Shown here: positions 32,812-44,809 of the stretch, in pieces
How positions within the stretch are numbered: the first letter of the stretch is position 1
Layout: the number at the start of each line of letters is the position of its first letter
Source: Citrus sinensis
Lineage: Eukaryota > Streptophyta > Magnoliopsida > Sapindales > Rutaceae
Length of the DNA stretch: 64,000 bases
Assembly (NCBI RefSeq): GCF_022201045.2
Contig: NC_068559.1
Location: 29,395,501 to 29,459,500 of the forward strand
Direction of reading: 5' to 3'
Made by a program: the position numbers and the translations under genes
Notes under the pieces: model-generated
Database searches by the model: none
What the model was told of the DNA's origin: nothing
The model's input: only the letters and a program-made list of their open reading frames with translations

Positions 32812-35220
32812 GGTTCATGCTTCCTGCTCGCCGGCTGCTCCAATCTCTCTCTCTCTCTATATATATATATATTGAAGATATTTATATTCAGAAGCAGTCC
32901 CTTTTTGACAGAAAATAAAATACTCATAGCTAGGATTCATTTAACTTTTGCAATTCCATAATCTGATTCGCTTGGAATTGCATGCTTGTCTTCAAATATC
33001 AAAATTATTATTTTAAAGCAGTCGGTTCTTGACTGAAAAATGACTTCCATTATTTTACTTTTTTATTTGTCAAAAGCTAGCCACCGCAGCACTTTACATT
33101 ACATATAATAATTAAAGGAAAAACAACGCTACTAATAAAAAGCAAGTTATCAATTTACTCTGCTCTGATATCGGCACCACCGATATTTTTGCTTTTTGTG
33201 TCAAACTGTTTTGCGGCTTTTACCCATGCAACCGTTTAAATACTAATTTTTTGTCCACTTAAATATATAATTTTTTTTTTACTAAATCTAATTGTTTATA
33301 TAATTGCCCAAAATATAATAAAATTAAGGTTTTACTAAGTTACATTTCAAGTAACTTACAATCCATGTACAAATCAGTAAATTTATATCACCAGTTTTGT
33401 ATTATTTTACATGGATTATAAGTTACTTTAAATATAACTTAGCAAAACCCTAAAATTAATAATAATGATATACTTTCTATAAAATAAAATTAGTTTATAT
33501 TTCAACAGATGTGATATATATATTATGTGTCGTTTATTAAAACTTATTTTAATGAATAAATTTTACTTATTTTATTAAATATCTCTAAAAGAATGGAAAA
33601 ACACAAATTATATATCTAATCAATAAATTTAGTGAGGTGAGTCATAAATCTCAAAGCCAGCATAAAACTAATTTAACTTTCACAAATTTATTTTTAGTTG
33701 GATACAAAGGGAAAAAGCAGATCATGGGTTACTTGCTGGCACTTTCCTTCTCTATGAAAACGTTCAAACTTTTTTGAGTGAGAAAAAAAGAAAAAGAAAA
33801 AAGAACGTTGGTACGAATTGTTCAATGAAAATAGAAAGATAATTTGAATACTTCATCCTTTTTTGGTAATTTTTCATCCTTTTGTGGTAATTATATATCA
33901 CGCTAAACAATTGATTAAATCATCGTAAACATTTTGAATTTTCAATAAATTAGTTGTCTAAAAAATCAGATCAGATTAGAAATAAAAAAGCAACATATCT
34001 AAGGTCTCATTGGAGATTGAGGTTGAAACTTAATAAGTTGCGTATTTTATAATTTTTGAAAAAATTAGTGTTTGGTAAATTTTGTAGAAACCGCTTATTT
34101 TATAATTTTCTATATTTTGATAGTAAATTCTAAAAGTAAGTAGGTGGTTACTTTTATAAGTAACTTATTAAATAAGGCACGACACATTTTTTAAATACCT
34201 ATTATAACCTTATTAATTTTAAAAAAAAAGACAATTATGTCTTATTTTCTCATAAACACTAGTATATAAATCATTATATATCATATTACGGCCACAATTA
34301 AATTAATTGTTGTATGTTCTATCCAATATCAAAGTTTTGATCCAACAAACTTATTTTTTATTATAAGAATCAATACGTCTTGTATATGATTGCGTAAATT
34401 TTCTTTGAATTGTGAATAATTTCATATAAAACTTAACTATGATTTTTAAAATCACAATTTCATAACCATGGCTTTTAATGTTCAATCTATTTATATAAAA
34501 AATTTCCCGGAAAGGGAAAGCTAGAGTGACTAAACTTTTTTATTTTCTTTTTCTTTTCCTGTCAATTATTTTACTTTAAACCATAATATCAAGTCTTGTT
34601 CTTTCTTGATCTTTCTCTCCTTATCTCCAATAATATTCTAACATGTAGTTTATCTCGTGTATGAACAAATTTAATAAAGTGCATATTCATTTCCGTAATA
34701 ATGTTCCCATACAAGATTTATTTTCAAATTGATAACGTGTCGAGCAAAAAATTAATAATTGCTTGCCTTGCAGCCCAAGTCAGAACTAAAAATAGAGAGG
34801 GAACATCAGCGTAACATTAATCAGTTGTGTGTGTCAGCTAGTGTACATTTGCTTGCCAGATTTAATTTAACCCTAGAAATTGCTCCACTCCCATCATTGC
34901 TTATAGCCAAGAATTTGGTTTGTCGAAACATATTCAGCCGGAGCCAGCGAAACTCAAATGTGTAGGATTGCCTTTTTTTCCCTAATTAAAAATATTCATT
35001 ATTTACTTTCTATGTAAAGCCTTGCTTTTCCTGTGATGCATCAAGTTAAGCATAAACTATCAGGCTAATTTTCTAATCATATCATTACTGTACACCTAAT
35101 GGCCACAAAAATTGTCCATATTTGGCTCCCCCCAAAAAAAAAAAAAATTCCTTAACTTGAGCTGGCCTTTAGTACTGCTAGTTTCATATATGCGTGCTTC
35201 CATTTTCGATATCATTGAAA
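32812..35220. other. Intergenic region between the array and the tetraspanin gene
   Basis: It holds the copy 5 upstream region: a CT-rich/TA-rich stretch at about 32847-32872, read on the minus strand as a TATA-like tract preceding GA repeats. It also holds a 124-bp MITE (33328-33451). The rest is AT-rich without recognisable genes. Confidence 0.55.
33328..33451. mobile_element. 124-bp hAT-like MITE
   Basis: About 45-bp inverted arms (GGTTTTACTAAGTTACATTT and its inverted partner ending CTTAGCAAAACCCT) around a short centre. It is flanked by the 8-bp direct repeat AAAATTAA (33320-33327 and 33452-33459). An 8-bp TSD fits hAT-type elements. Confidence 0.75.
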
Positions 35221-36305
35221 ATGGCAAAACAGAGTTCATACGCAGAGCTGCTTCTTAAGCTCATCAACTCCATCTTCATCATAATTAGCCTAACCACACT
35301 GCTGTATGGATTCTTTTGTTTATTCAGGTGGAAACAATCTTTGACAAAACTACACCTTTGGAAACCAAAATATGAGATTCCTGCTCGAGTATTGCTCGCG
35401 TTCGATGCATCAAAATGGCTGTCCGATAAGCTTCCTTCGGCATGGTAAATGGATACTTCCCATGTGATTATGTAATTTATAAATGCATCAAAAAGTTATA
35501 ATGCTGTGTTACATTTTGCAAATCTACATATTCAGGTATATATACCTTATACTAGCAATGGGTGCACTCCTTTTTCTTATTTCCTGTCTCGGGTGCGTAG
35601 GAATTGTAGCGAGGAGCCCTTGTTGTCTCTGTTTTGTATCCTCAACTATTTGAGAATGTTCGTCTATCATTTTCCATCGTCAATTTCAATATGTACATAT
35701 CTCGTTTTCAGATTTCTGGCTTTCTGAATCGATAAATTCCTTAAGAATAATAATTAGTATTCTCTTCTCTTGGTTGTCCTGGTCCTGGCACAACTACTAA
35801 CTTCTGCGTTGGTGTTGTTGGGTCATAACTCTAACAAGGTAATAATATTTCTAGCTGCTATTATATTATATTGCTTTTTCATTTATGTCTTTCTGCCTGC
35901 TGAACAAGATTTTTGAAACCTTTAATATAACTATGTGTACAGGATTTTCCAAGCGATAGAACTGGTAATTTACATTCAACCTATCAATTTTTGGACCGGA
36001 ACTGGAGATTCGTCCGATGGATTGCTCTTGCTACTCTTACTTTGGAGGTAACATACATCATATTAATTATCAGAAAAAAATTTCTTTTGGCGAAAGATAT
36101 GATTAATCTAACTACACATATGTGACCTTGTGATCATTTTCAGGTTATTGCGCTGTTGCTGGCTTTATATTTGCGATATGTGAGCCAACAGGCATCATGT
36201 CACAGTCACAGACGCGACGAAGAGACCATAATCCATTGTAATGTTGTACGACAGCAGACTGGCAAAAAGATCAGGAAGAGCAACCCCGCAACAAAAAACC
36301 ATTGA
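35221..36305 (+). CDS. Tetraspanin, TET18/19/20-like (223 aa)
   Basis: Five exons: 35221-35444, 35536-35635, 35758-35838, 35943-36047, 36144-36305. They total 672 nt with GT/AG ends. Four membrane spans are visible: FIIISLTTLLYGFFCLF, YLILAMGALLFLISCLGCVG, SLLLVVLVLAQLLTSALVLL and WIALATLTLEVIALLLALYL. SPCCLCFYS follows TM2. The outer loop between TM3 and TM4 is short (HNSNKDFPSDRTGNL...), as in the plant TET18-20 group, which lacks the long GCCK/RP loop of TET1-17. The tail is basic and cytosolic. The first ATG of the open frame lies at 35194, but MAKQSS at 35221 fits the family better. Tetraspanins organise plasma-membrane microdomains; the exact partner is unknown. Confidence 0.88.
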
Positions 36306-37211
36306 GTTAATTCCTTTAAGTTAAATTGTCTTTAAGTTTGCATGTGGAAATTATCAATTTGAGGAAATAACGGTTCCTTGAAAATTAAGAATATTTTTTG
36401 CTTTCCTGCTTCTATGTATTCACTTAAAATTGTAAGTTTGCAATAACGACTCCATTGGGGTTGGGATTTCAAATACGCAATTTAAGTTTGGCGTCAAAAT
36501 CTCATTTTCCGGGTAGATTCTTCCGGGTGCGCACCTTCATCTCTACAGCTAATATGTATAAAGCAAAGACTTGATAGTTATGTAATAGCGTATGTGAAGT
36601 TGGCCAAGATGGGAGGCCCCCGGATTTTCTTACTTGGACTTGAATAATCAAAATAGCGGCCGCAAAATCGACTATTAGCAAGAATGTGACGAGGAACGAT
36701 CTGTCTTTGTCTCTTTGGTGAGGATCATCTTGATTTCAGTGAAATGAATGAAATATTCAGATCGGCCTGGACAGTGTTTATGAATTGCCACTGCCTGCAA
36801 ATGAAACAGAATGTAAAGCATCTTGCTTCCTTGATGGTAATTGTGTGGTTGTGGTTCTCCAGGACGCCATGTATGACAAGGGAATTGGAAGGCTTTGGAA
36901 GAAGAAAATGCCACTTCAAATGGGAGATTGGACAGAAGTGGCATGAATAGAAAAAGTTTTTTTTTTTTTTCAAGCAGCTTAAGTCAAATAGCTCTTCTCT
37001 GCATCCCCCCAAACCTATTGTATGCGGAAGCCAAGTATAATAATCCTCCCAGGCCTCGCACGTTCCCCCGCAATTTTCATTTTTAATTTCCATGGCCACA
37101 ATTTCAGACTTTCAGTGGTTATCTTCTCCACGTACAAAGAAAACTACTATAGATCCCCTCCCAGTATGAAAATAGAGTTTTCGGCAGTTTTTCACATATA
37201 TACAGCTTGAA

Positions 37212-37997
37212 GAAGCCGTGCGGGGGTTCTTTTAGCACCGTTTACACAGGGGTATTAGCACCTGGTGACAAAACTAACATTGGTGTCAAGAAATTAGACA
37301 AGGTGGTGCATGTAGGTGAATGCGAATTTTAAAAGTAAGTGAAATGTAATTGGTCAAGCTCACCATAAGAATCTGGTTTGCTTGCTTGGATACCACATTG
37401 AACAAGAATGTCGACTTCTAGTGTATAAGTTTATGCACAATCGCTCTATATCGAGCCTCCTCTCCGAATGTCTACGGCCTACCTGGCAACAAAGAATGCA
37501 AGACTGCATCAGGGATTGCTGGAGGACTCGTGCACTTGCATGTAGAATGTAGCACACAGATTATCCACTGTGACCTAAAGCCTCTTGCATGGTTATTTTA
37601 CAGTCGAAACTTCCGATTTTGGACTTGCGAAGCTTTTGATGATCAACCAAACACAAACCCTTACAGGGATGAGGGAAACTAAAGGGTATTTACCGCCAGA
37701 GTGGTTCAGGAACATGCCAGTAACAGTGAAGGTAGATGTTTATAGCTTTGGAGTTATGCTGTTGGAGATCATTAGTTGCAGATGTGTGGAAGTTGAGATG
37801 GAGAATGCAACAATAATAACACTGGCATTAAGAATGTTATAGCAAAGGGTTACTGGAATATAGTTTGTAATGATTGCAATATAGTTTGTAAAAGAAAAGC
37901 CACCATTGAGGCCATCACTGAGGGTTGTTGCACTAATGCTACAAAGCATTCTTGAAGTCCCCTCACCGCCATGCTCTTTTGCATTTGCAGTTTGATG
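37212..37997 (+). pseudogene. Decayed G-type lectin receptor kinase, kinase-domain remnant
   Basis: Homologous to the kinase half of the intact gene at 48661-51048. Recognisable pieces in order: SFSTVYTGVLAPGD (ATP loop), GVKKLDKVVHVGE (with the VAIK-type lysine), HHKNLVCLLGY, a catalytic-loop remnant [47 protein letters not shown], and a terminal piece LRPSLRVVALMLQSILEVPS. There is a stop soon after the ATP site and a frame change before the catalytic loop. A deletion removes most residues between HCDLKP and DFG, and a large deletion removes the helices after VYSFG. No ectodomain was found upstream. This is a dead fragment of a tandem family. Confidence 0.85.
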
Positions 37998-38757
37998 TTT
38001 CAAGTCATACCCATTTTCTGTAACCCTAGATCAGAATTGGCAGTTCTGCTATATCACAGGTTTCTGTGTGTAAATAGCACAAATATTTGTATAAAAGAAC
38101 TTAGCACCTTGCCGGTTCCTTCAGGGCGTAGTGTGCCAATATGAATGTTACACTATTTTCTCTTCAACGCGAGTCTACAGAAATTTAGGTCTTTGTTTAC
38201 TTCAAACAACAAAACAATGATGGTGCTAGAATTAAAATAATACAATACCGAATTTACAATTAACTATTTTGTCGTGTATATAAATATTGAATAATGCAAA
38301 AGTTTCCTATTTTCGGGCACTCTGCAACAGCACTTAGGGGAGCAACTCAACAGAAAAAACAACCATGCCAGAAACTCATCATCCTGTTGGCAGAAGCATT
38401 ACAAAATGCCCACAACCTCTCATTTGCACTGGCAACTAAGAAATTCTATACCAACCAATAATTTATAGAATTTGCTTAAAACATCTTAATTAGAGACAGC
38501 TATCTCATTCTTAAACACCACATTTGGGATAACATGTGGTGCATGCATTTGATAGCTTTCTGCTAGATATTTAGGAAAGCATGAGCTGCTTCATCAGTCA
38601 TGCCAACAACAGATCAAGAAGTTTGCTTCACAGCCACAGTCAAAGTCCTATGCACACAAACAATTTGGGTCCAAGAAGCAAGCAGAAGACTTAGGAGAGA
38701 CGTTCCTTTCAAACTCCATCTTTTTCTATTATTTTAGAGGAAAGCAATGCCGATAAG

Positions 38758-41042
38758 CTATTCAGCAATCTCCCCTTCCTCCAATTCCTCCTTTGCTAAG
38801 TAATCTCCCCTGGAATTTCTAAGAGCTTCTATTTCTTCTACATTTTCTTCCTTAGCAAATATCCCATCCAAATCAAGAAAGTCATCAGGATTTATTTCAG
38901 CAATGATGTCTGAGTATACATCTATTAATCCTTGATCAAAATCAAAGTCAATTTCCTTAAAAACTCCTTGTTCCTCGGTCTTAAGGCTAGACTCTGAACT
39001 GTTATCTGCTCCCACTTTTGACAACAAAGGTGTATCCAAGTTATTTGAAAATTTCCTAGAAATTCCATTTTCATTGGGCATTTGGGACACTGGATTTGTA
39101 TTTGGATTCTTCATAAGATCAAAAACCATAGGATCTGAAGTACTAATGTCTTCTTCTATTTCCTCCTCCCTGAAGGGTACACCTTTTGGGCTTTCACGAT
39201 CATTGCTAACAGGATCCTTGAGCAGGCATTTATGAGGAACAGGTGAATCCTTAACAATCTCAAAATCATAGCTGGGTGAAGGAAGGAAAACATGAATAAC
39301 AGGGTATTCCAATATAACTACATTGGATAATTGCTGTCTTATTGGAGCCTTTATGTCCAACTCCTTGAAAGGTGACTTGGGCCCCTGCATTAACAGCAAA
39401 ATTATGAATGGTAGATCTTGTATAAACAGGAAACATCCAGTACAAAAGGTTCAAGAATGAATTGGGTTGGAGGGGATTTTGGCACCATCACTATCTGTGA
39501 ACAAACACAACTCCAATGGGTACAACCAGGAAATATAAAATAAAGGGAGAAATGAAAACCTTAGGAAACTTGCAAATAAAAAATTTGATTTGGTCCAGCT
39601 GCTCCTCACAGAATTGCCTTAGCTGATGACTCCAAGGACCTGGTTTTAGATGATTCTCAATTACAGAGCAAAGGCTCCTATCTTCTGGCACTCTGCAACA
39701 GCACTTAGGGGAAGCAGTTCTTTAAGGATATTGCACTCAAGCATGAAACCAAACAGGTAGTTCAAAGAGAAAGAAAAATAACATAACAAAATAGTTTCCC
39801 AGAACAGGAGATAGTAGGAAGACTCACCCATGGTCGAATAAAACAACATCTGTTGAGTGGAACCTCCACTCAATTGTCCATGAGATGAATTTCCTCCTGA
39901 AACAAATCATAAAAAAGATTTGATTAGCTCCTAATCGGAATGAGTAACTAGCTCCAAATAATGGCTTCTTAGAATTTACATTTCATTTACATCCACACTT
40001 GAGAAACAACATAAGCACATTAATATTGTTCTAATTTTTAATAACAAAATAAAGGACTTTGAACACTAAAAAGGAGTAACAAATGCAGAGAACACAAGGA
40101 TTAAACATGAATATTCAACCACGAACTTCAGGCAATGATTTCTTAGCAGAAGCTAACGATTGCAAATGTACATCATATTTAACAAAATATAATGTAGTAG
40201 CTAACCATAAATTCAACAGAGACTGGATGTCTCTTCATAGGCACAACCTTATATATCGAACAAATTACACTCACCTTTGGTCATATCGGGATTGATTCTT
40301 TTCCCTCTTTGTCATTCCACTAGGCAGAAATAGCAGTTTTGTCTTCCGGCTTGCAGCAGCACTCCTAAGACTTCGAAGATAGTTTGGTAGCTTAAAGTAA
40401 GAATACCCACACAATTTACCCCGCAATCTCCGGGCAGATTCAGAGACTCTTTTCATTTCCTCAAGCAAATTATAATCTAAGGAGAGAAATTTTCACAGAA
40501 TAGAAAGTTATTAGAATTTCTTAAAAGATAACAAACATTATCAAGCATATTACAGTCCATCACCCATGAAAAGGGTAAAAACCAATGACACAAATTTTAA
40601 GGAAATAATCTACAGAAAGACCTGTGCATATCCTGATCCAAATAAAAAATCACATAAAGTTTTTAAGCAATAAGGAAAAGGGAATCGAAATCACAGTTTA
40701 AAAAGAAAAAGAAAAATTCATCAAGGGCTAGGAATCTTCAGCCTTGAACAAATAAAAGAGGGAACAAAAGCCAATGAAATTGATAAAATAACGGTGAAAA
40801 CATGTACCTGAAAGAAGGATGTTATCGTTGAATTGAGAGAGAGGAACGAACTGGGTGACATTGCGGTTGCCAGAGCAGCCTGTTCGTTGCTTGTGAGCTT
40901 TGACGCATGCAAGGCTACACGTGCGAATAGAGCAACCCGGGCACTTGTACTTTGACACCTTGTATTTGCACTCTTGGCATATGGCTGCTTCTTTGGCTTT
41001 TGGGTTTTGGTTTGTTGAAGTAGGCCCTTCTTGGAACTCCAT
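38758..41042 (-). CDS. BCD1: Box C/D snoRNA protein 1, HIT zinc finger (421 aa)
   Basis: Five exons (minus order): 40808-41042, 40275-40476, 39828-39896, 39560-39692, 38758-39384. They total 1266 nt. A complete zf-HIT module lies at residues 22-56 (C22, C25, C34, C37, C42, C46, H50, C56). It is followed by the BCD1 core: DYNLLEEMKRVSESARRLRG, LPNYLRSLRSAAASRKTKLL, FISWTIEWRFHSTD, LKPGPWSHQLRQFC and KAPIRQQLSNVVILEYPVI. The last exon is acidic and disordered and ends EELEEGEIAE. BCD1 helps load NOP58 and assemble box C/D snoRNPs in the nucleus for rRNA 2'-O-methylation. The exon-4 acceptor neighbourhood is duplicated downstream near 38312-38345. I see no defects. Confidence 0.93.
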
Positions 41043-41622
41043 TATTCCTGAGCTGTGTTAGCTTAGTCAAAGTTTTGCACAAGTCACTCATTGTGTTTAA
41101 AGATAATAAAAATGCAGTCACATAAATTCCATAACTGTAAGTCATAAATTAAATTCTAGAATTTTGTCTCCAGAAGAAAACGTAGCAACGCACTGAACCA
41201 ACTAAGCCGTCATATATAATTTTTTTAATCCCAAAAAAAGAAGGAAAAAGGAAACTCACGAATAAAATCGCGGATGGCGCCTTGGAGGAGCAACGGAGCT
41301 TCGAACGGCAGTAGCAGTGGGGTGCAGTGGCGACGTCCTTGCACGGCTAGCTTCGTGAGAAGAAAGAAGATAAGCGACCAGGGTTTTATTTTAATTCTCG
41401 ACTGTTGGTCTGCGATGCAATGTGGTGGAAGCTCTCTCTCTTTATGGGGGCGGGCTGGTAAAGGTCGAACTTGGGTCACTGGTTGTTCCTGGGCTCAGAT
41501 TGAGTCCAGATCTATTCGGCCTATTGGCCCATTTCTAATACCAATTATGAAGAAAATGGAATTTTATTTAACCTCACAAGTTTTGACTGTGAAGGGAAAA
41601 TAAATCTTTTAAACTAAACCAA
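41043..41622. other. BCD1 upstream region
   Basis: It contains the presumed BCD1 promoter/5' UTR. A GC-richer patch (41270-41520) is open in several frames on both strands but resembles no protein I know; it may be an untranslated leader or CpG-rich promoter DNA. Confidence 0.4.
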
Positions 41623-41861
41623 GCACGGCTCGTAGCGCGTTGGCAACCCATGCACTCAAGGAATTTAGTTCTAACTTGTTGGGTTTTCATTCCCTTCTAA
41701 ATAAAATTAGATAGAGGTTTATTTGTTTCTCCATCGTTTAGGGTAGAATAAATATCTTTTTATTAAATGAGGGCATAACTTTGGGCTTTGATATAATAGA
41801 ATAATTAAAGAGAGTCTCGATCAATTTTTGATTATAATATATCAGTTTATATATATATATA
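41623..41861 (+). mobile_element. Second tRNA-related SINE with target duplications
   Basis: About 239 bp. It begins GCACGGCTCGTAGCGCGTTGG (A-box-like TAGCGCGTTGGCA), carries a degenerate B box GGGTTTTCATTCCC about 50 bp later, and ends in a TA-rich tail. The 13-bp repeat TAAACTAAACCAA flanks it exactly (41610-41622 and 41862-41874). It is a different family from the SINE at 14453, with older, weaker promoter boxes. Confidence 0.75.
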
Positions 41862-42851
41862 TAAACTAAACCAATTGCACATCATATGTTTCCACACCTC
41901 ACCTTATAATTGACTTGAATTACTTTTCAAGTTATCATTTGATTGACTTATGAGTAATTTAGCTAGATCTAAATTCCATAATTGCTATGTGCTACTTATT
42001 TATCAGATTATAAATTTATAACTTATAAAGTTTTTTTTATACCTAATAAATAAATATCACATCAAGATAGAGAGCATGGTACCTAATAAAGAGAATTAAA
42101 GGAAAAAAATAAGATTTTGATACAAATTTTACATCATTGACTTCATGCAATCCAATAATAAATGAATTGATATCATTAAATGTTATTTTAATTTTTAGTA
42201 TCATTGTATTTGACTCGAAATGTGTCAGAATTTAAATTAAAATAGCTTCATCATTTTTTGTTAAATAGTGGTTGCACCGTAAAATGGGAAAACAAAAATT
42301 AAGAGTGGGCAAAATTAGGTTAGGATCAATTCGATTGGGTTTTTGATCAATTGAGTTGAAAAAAATTATCCAAGCCTAATCTAAAACTATAATCTTATTC
42401 AATTTAATAATAATATAATCGGATCAGACAAATAAAAAATTCAAGTTTGATTTCCAATCGAATCGGGTGGATCATGTTTTGTGTTTGAAATGTTTGATTT
42501 TTATTGAAATTAAAATTTTTTAAAAAATCATGATCTCTAATCTCAATGTTCATGCCCACTATATTACTAATTCTAACTAAAATCATGGATAAACTACTTC
42601 TTGTTGTTGTTGGATTGTATTATTAAGCATAAAAAATTATTAAATTTAAATAAATTTGAAAATAATTATAAATATGATATAATAATGTACCATGAAAAAA
42701 GTAACTTGAAAGAACTTGGCGATGATGGCTGCTGGTTGAGATGGAAGCAAGTTGTAGTAACTGTTTAGGTGCAGCAGATTGCATCTACTTGGTATCTCGT
42801 AGTTGCACTGGTGAGCCGGTGGTTGCCGGCTGCTGCTGAGTGTGCTATTTA

Positions 42852-43650
42852 TGCTGTGTTTATTTTTTGGAGTAAGAGTGTGGAGTGTGGAGTGTGGAGT
42901 GTGGAGTGTGGATTCCTACTCCGTGAGTCCCACCTAATTTTGGTGGGAGTGGGAATCCCACTCCCCCTCTTCCCTTTTTACCCTTATAATTAAAATAAAT
43001 AAATAATATTTAATATAATAAATAATATCATATTTATTAAAAATAATAATTATAAACATATTTATTTTATTAAATTTAATAAAATAAAAATAAATATTAT
43101 ATTTATTTAAATAATAATATTATATTATATTATAAATTAAATTCATTAAAATAATATTATTAAACATTAATTTTAATAAATATGAATTAATTATTTAATT
43201 AATAATAATAAATATTTTATTTTAAGAAAATATTAATTTTGTACTATATTATCAATAATAATGTTTCATTTGTGTTGCTATCATTAATAATTTTTATTCA
43301 CATAATTTAAATTAAAATTAATTAAAAAATTATGATTTACATAATTAAGAATATTAATAATTATTATTAATTTACAAATATAACAAAATATTTATTTTAT
43401 TTTTTAAATATATTTTTTTATTAATTTTTAATTACAAATTATAATTTTTTAAATAAGGGTAAAATTATAATTTAAAACTATTTACTCTCAATTCAAGACA
43501 ATGTAAACACATAAATTGGATTCTGATTTCAATTCCATTCTCCAATTCTAATGTAAGTAAACAACCTACTCTCACTCCCACTCCACACTCCAAATTCTAG
43601 GATTCCCACTCCTCAAGATTTCCACTTCAATCTAAAATGTAAACGCTACT
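42852..43650. mobile_element. TIR MITE family A, copy 2 (799 bp)
   Basis: Same architecture as 19207-20051: ends TGCTGTGTTTA and (inverted) AGTAGCGTTTAC, a TTA flank on both sides (42849-42851, 43651-43653), a GTGGGAGT-rich border and a very AT-rich centre with matching TTTCATTTGTGTTGCT and AAATATTAATTTTGTA blocks. Near its left end is a 7-bp tandem repeat GTGGAGT of about five units. Confidence 0.7.
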
Positions 43651-44268
43651 TTAGTGGTGAGCTTGTTATGTTGCTGTGTCGACTATCGTGCTTGTGCTGT
43701 GTGCAATCTATTTGTGCGCGTTAAGTTCATTTTAATTTTGGATTTTTTTTTTGTGTGCCAACCCAACTTGATCAATTTAGGGTTTAACCCAATTTGATCA
43801 TGATTCGATTGGATTAAGTCAATTAGTCAAATATCACCCGGTCGGATTAGGCAAGTAATTCGATCTGACCTAAACTCGGAATTTTTTTTTTTTTTGGGAT
43901 CAAGTGGGATTAGATTGAGTTATTTACCCGCACATTGCAAATAAATAAATAAAATTAAAAAAAATAAACCAATGAGCAAGCGACACGTACTCAAAACGAA
44001 GGTGCGGTGAGATTGGGAGTGACCAAGCGGAAGCGGGTAATTCACGTTCCCCATTTCCCACCGAAAGTCCCCACTAGTATTTTATTTTTAATACTCATAA
44101 AATAGGTTTTAGCTTTTTGGTCCGGTCTGTACAGATCAAATCGAAAACAAAATCACGTAAAACAGAAGCAAAAACTCAGATCTTAAGCAAGCAAGAAACT
44201 CGGTTCCGTTACTTGTTTTAAAAGAAAAAAATTCTAATTTTGTTTCTTTATCCATTCTATTTCACCAG
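43651..44268. other. Promoter/leader region of the AAK1-like kinase gene
   Basis: AT-rich DNA ending in a probable noncoding first exon with a donor CACCAG|GTACAT at 44268/44269. No clear TATA box was chosen. A stretch rich in TTGATC/GATCAA and GGATT words lies at 43760-43900. Confidence 0.4.
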
Positions 44269-44809
44269 GTACATTTTCTGGGTCACTATTTTTATTGTTT
44301 ATTGTTTCTTTTTCTGTGAATAAATTTCGGTTTATAAAGTTTGTAGATCGTGGGTATTTGAGTTTTGATATGGGATTCTTTCAGATCCATTTTTTATGTC
44401 TTGTATAATTGATTCTTATCTTCTTTAAGTTCTTTATCGTTAGATCTAATGTTGAATTTCCACCCATTGAATTTCTTTCCACCCAATTGAATTTTATTGA
44501 ATCTTGCAGCTCATTTGGTCTTCTACTTTTAGTGCTAGATTTGTGTAGATGATATCATCATTGCAGTGAAAGCTATCCAATTCATTTGAAATTAATGGGA
44601 CATTTAATGTTCAGGTTGAACTTAACGCATAGTTCAAGTTTTTATTTATTTTGTATGCACTTTTGATGTGGAAAATGAATTTTTCTTATGCTTCTTGTTA
44701 ATATAATACTTTTATCAAAGAAAAAAAGTTGGAATTTTTATGACGCATTTGGGCTTCTATGTGGCTTCTGTTACGTATGCAGTGAATTTTGGTCCAAACG
44801 GTTACAATT

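Noticed and set aside
41225-41603. Open frames on both strands upstream of BCD1
   Set aside because: GC-rich promoter/leader patch; neither translation resembles a known protein nor joins the BCD1 frame by a clear splice.
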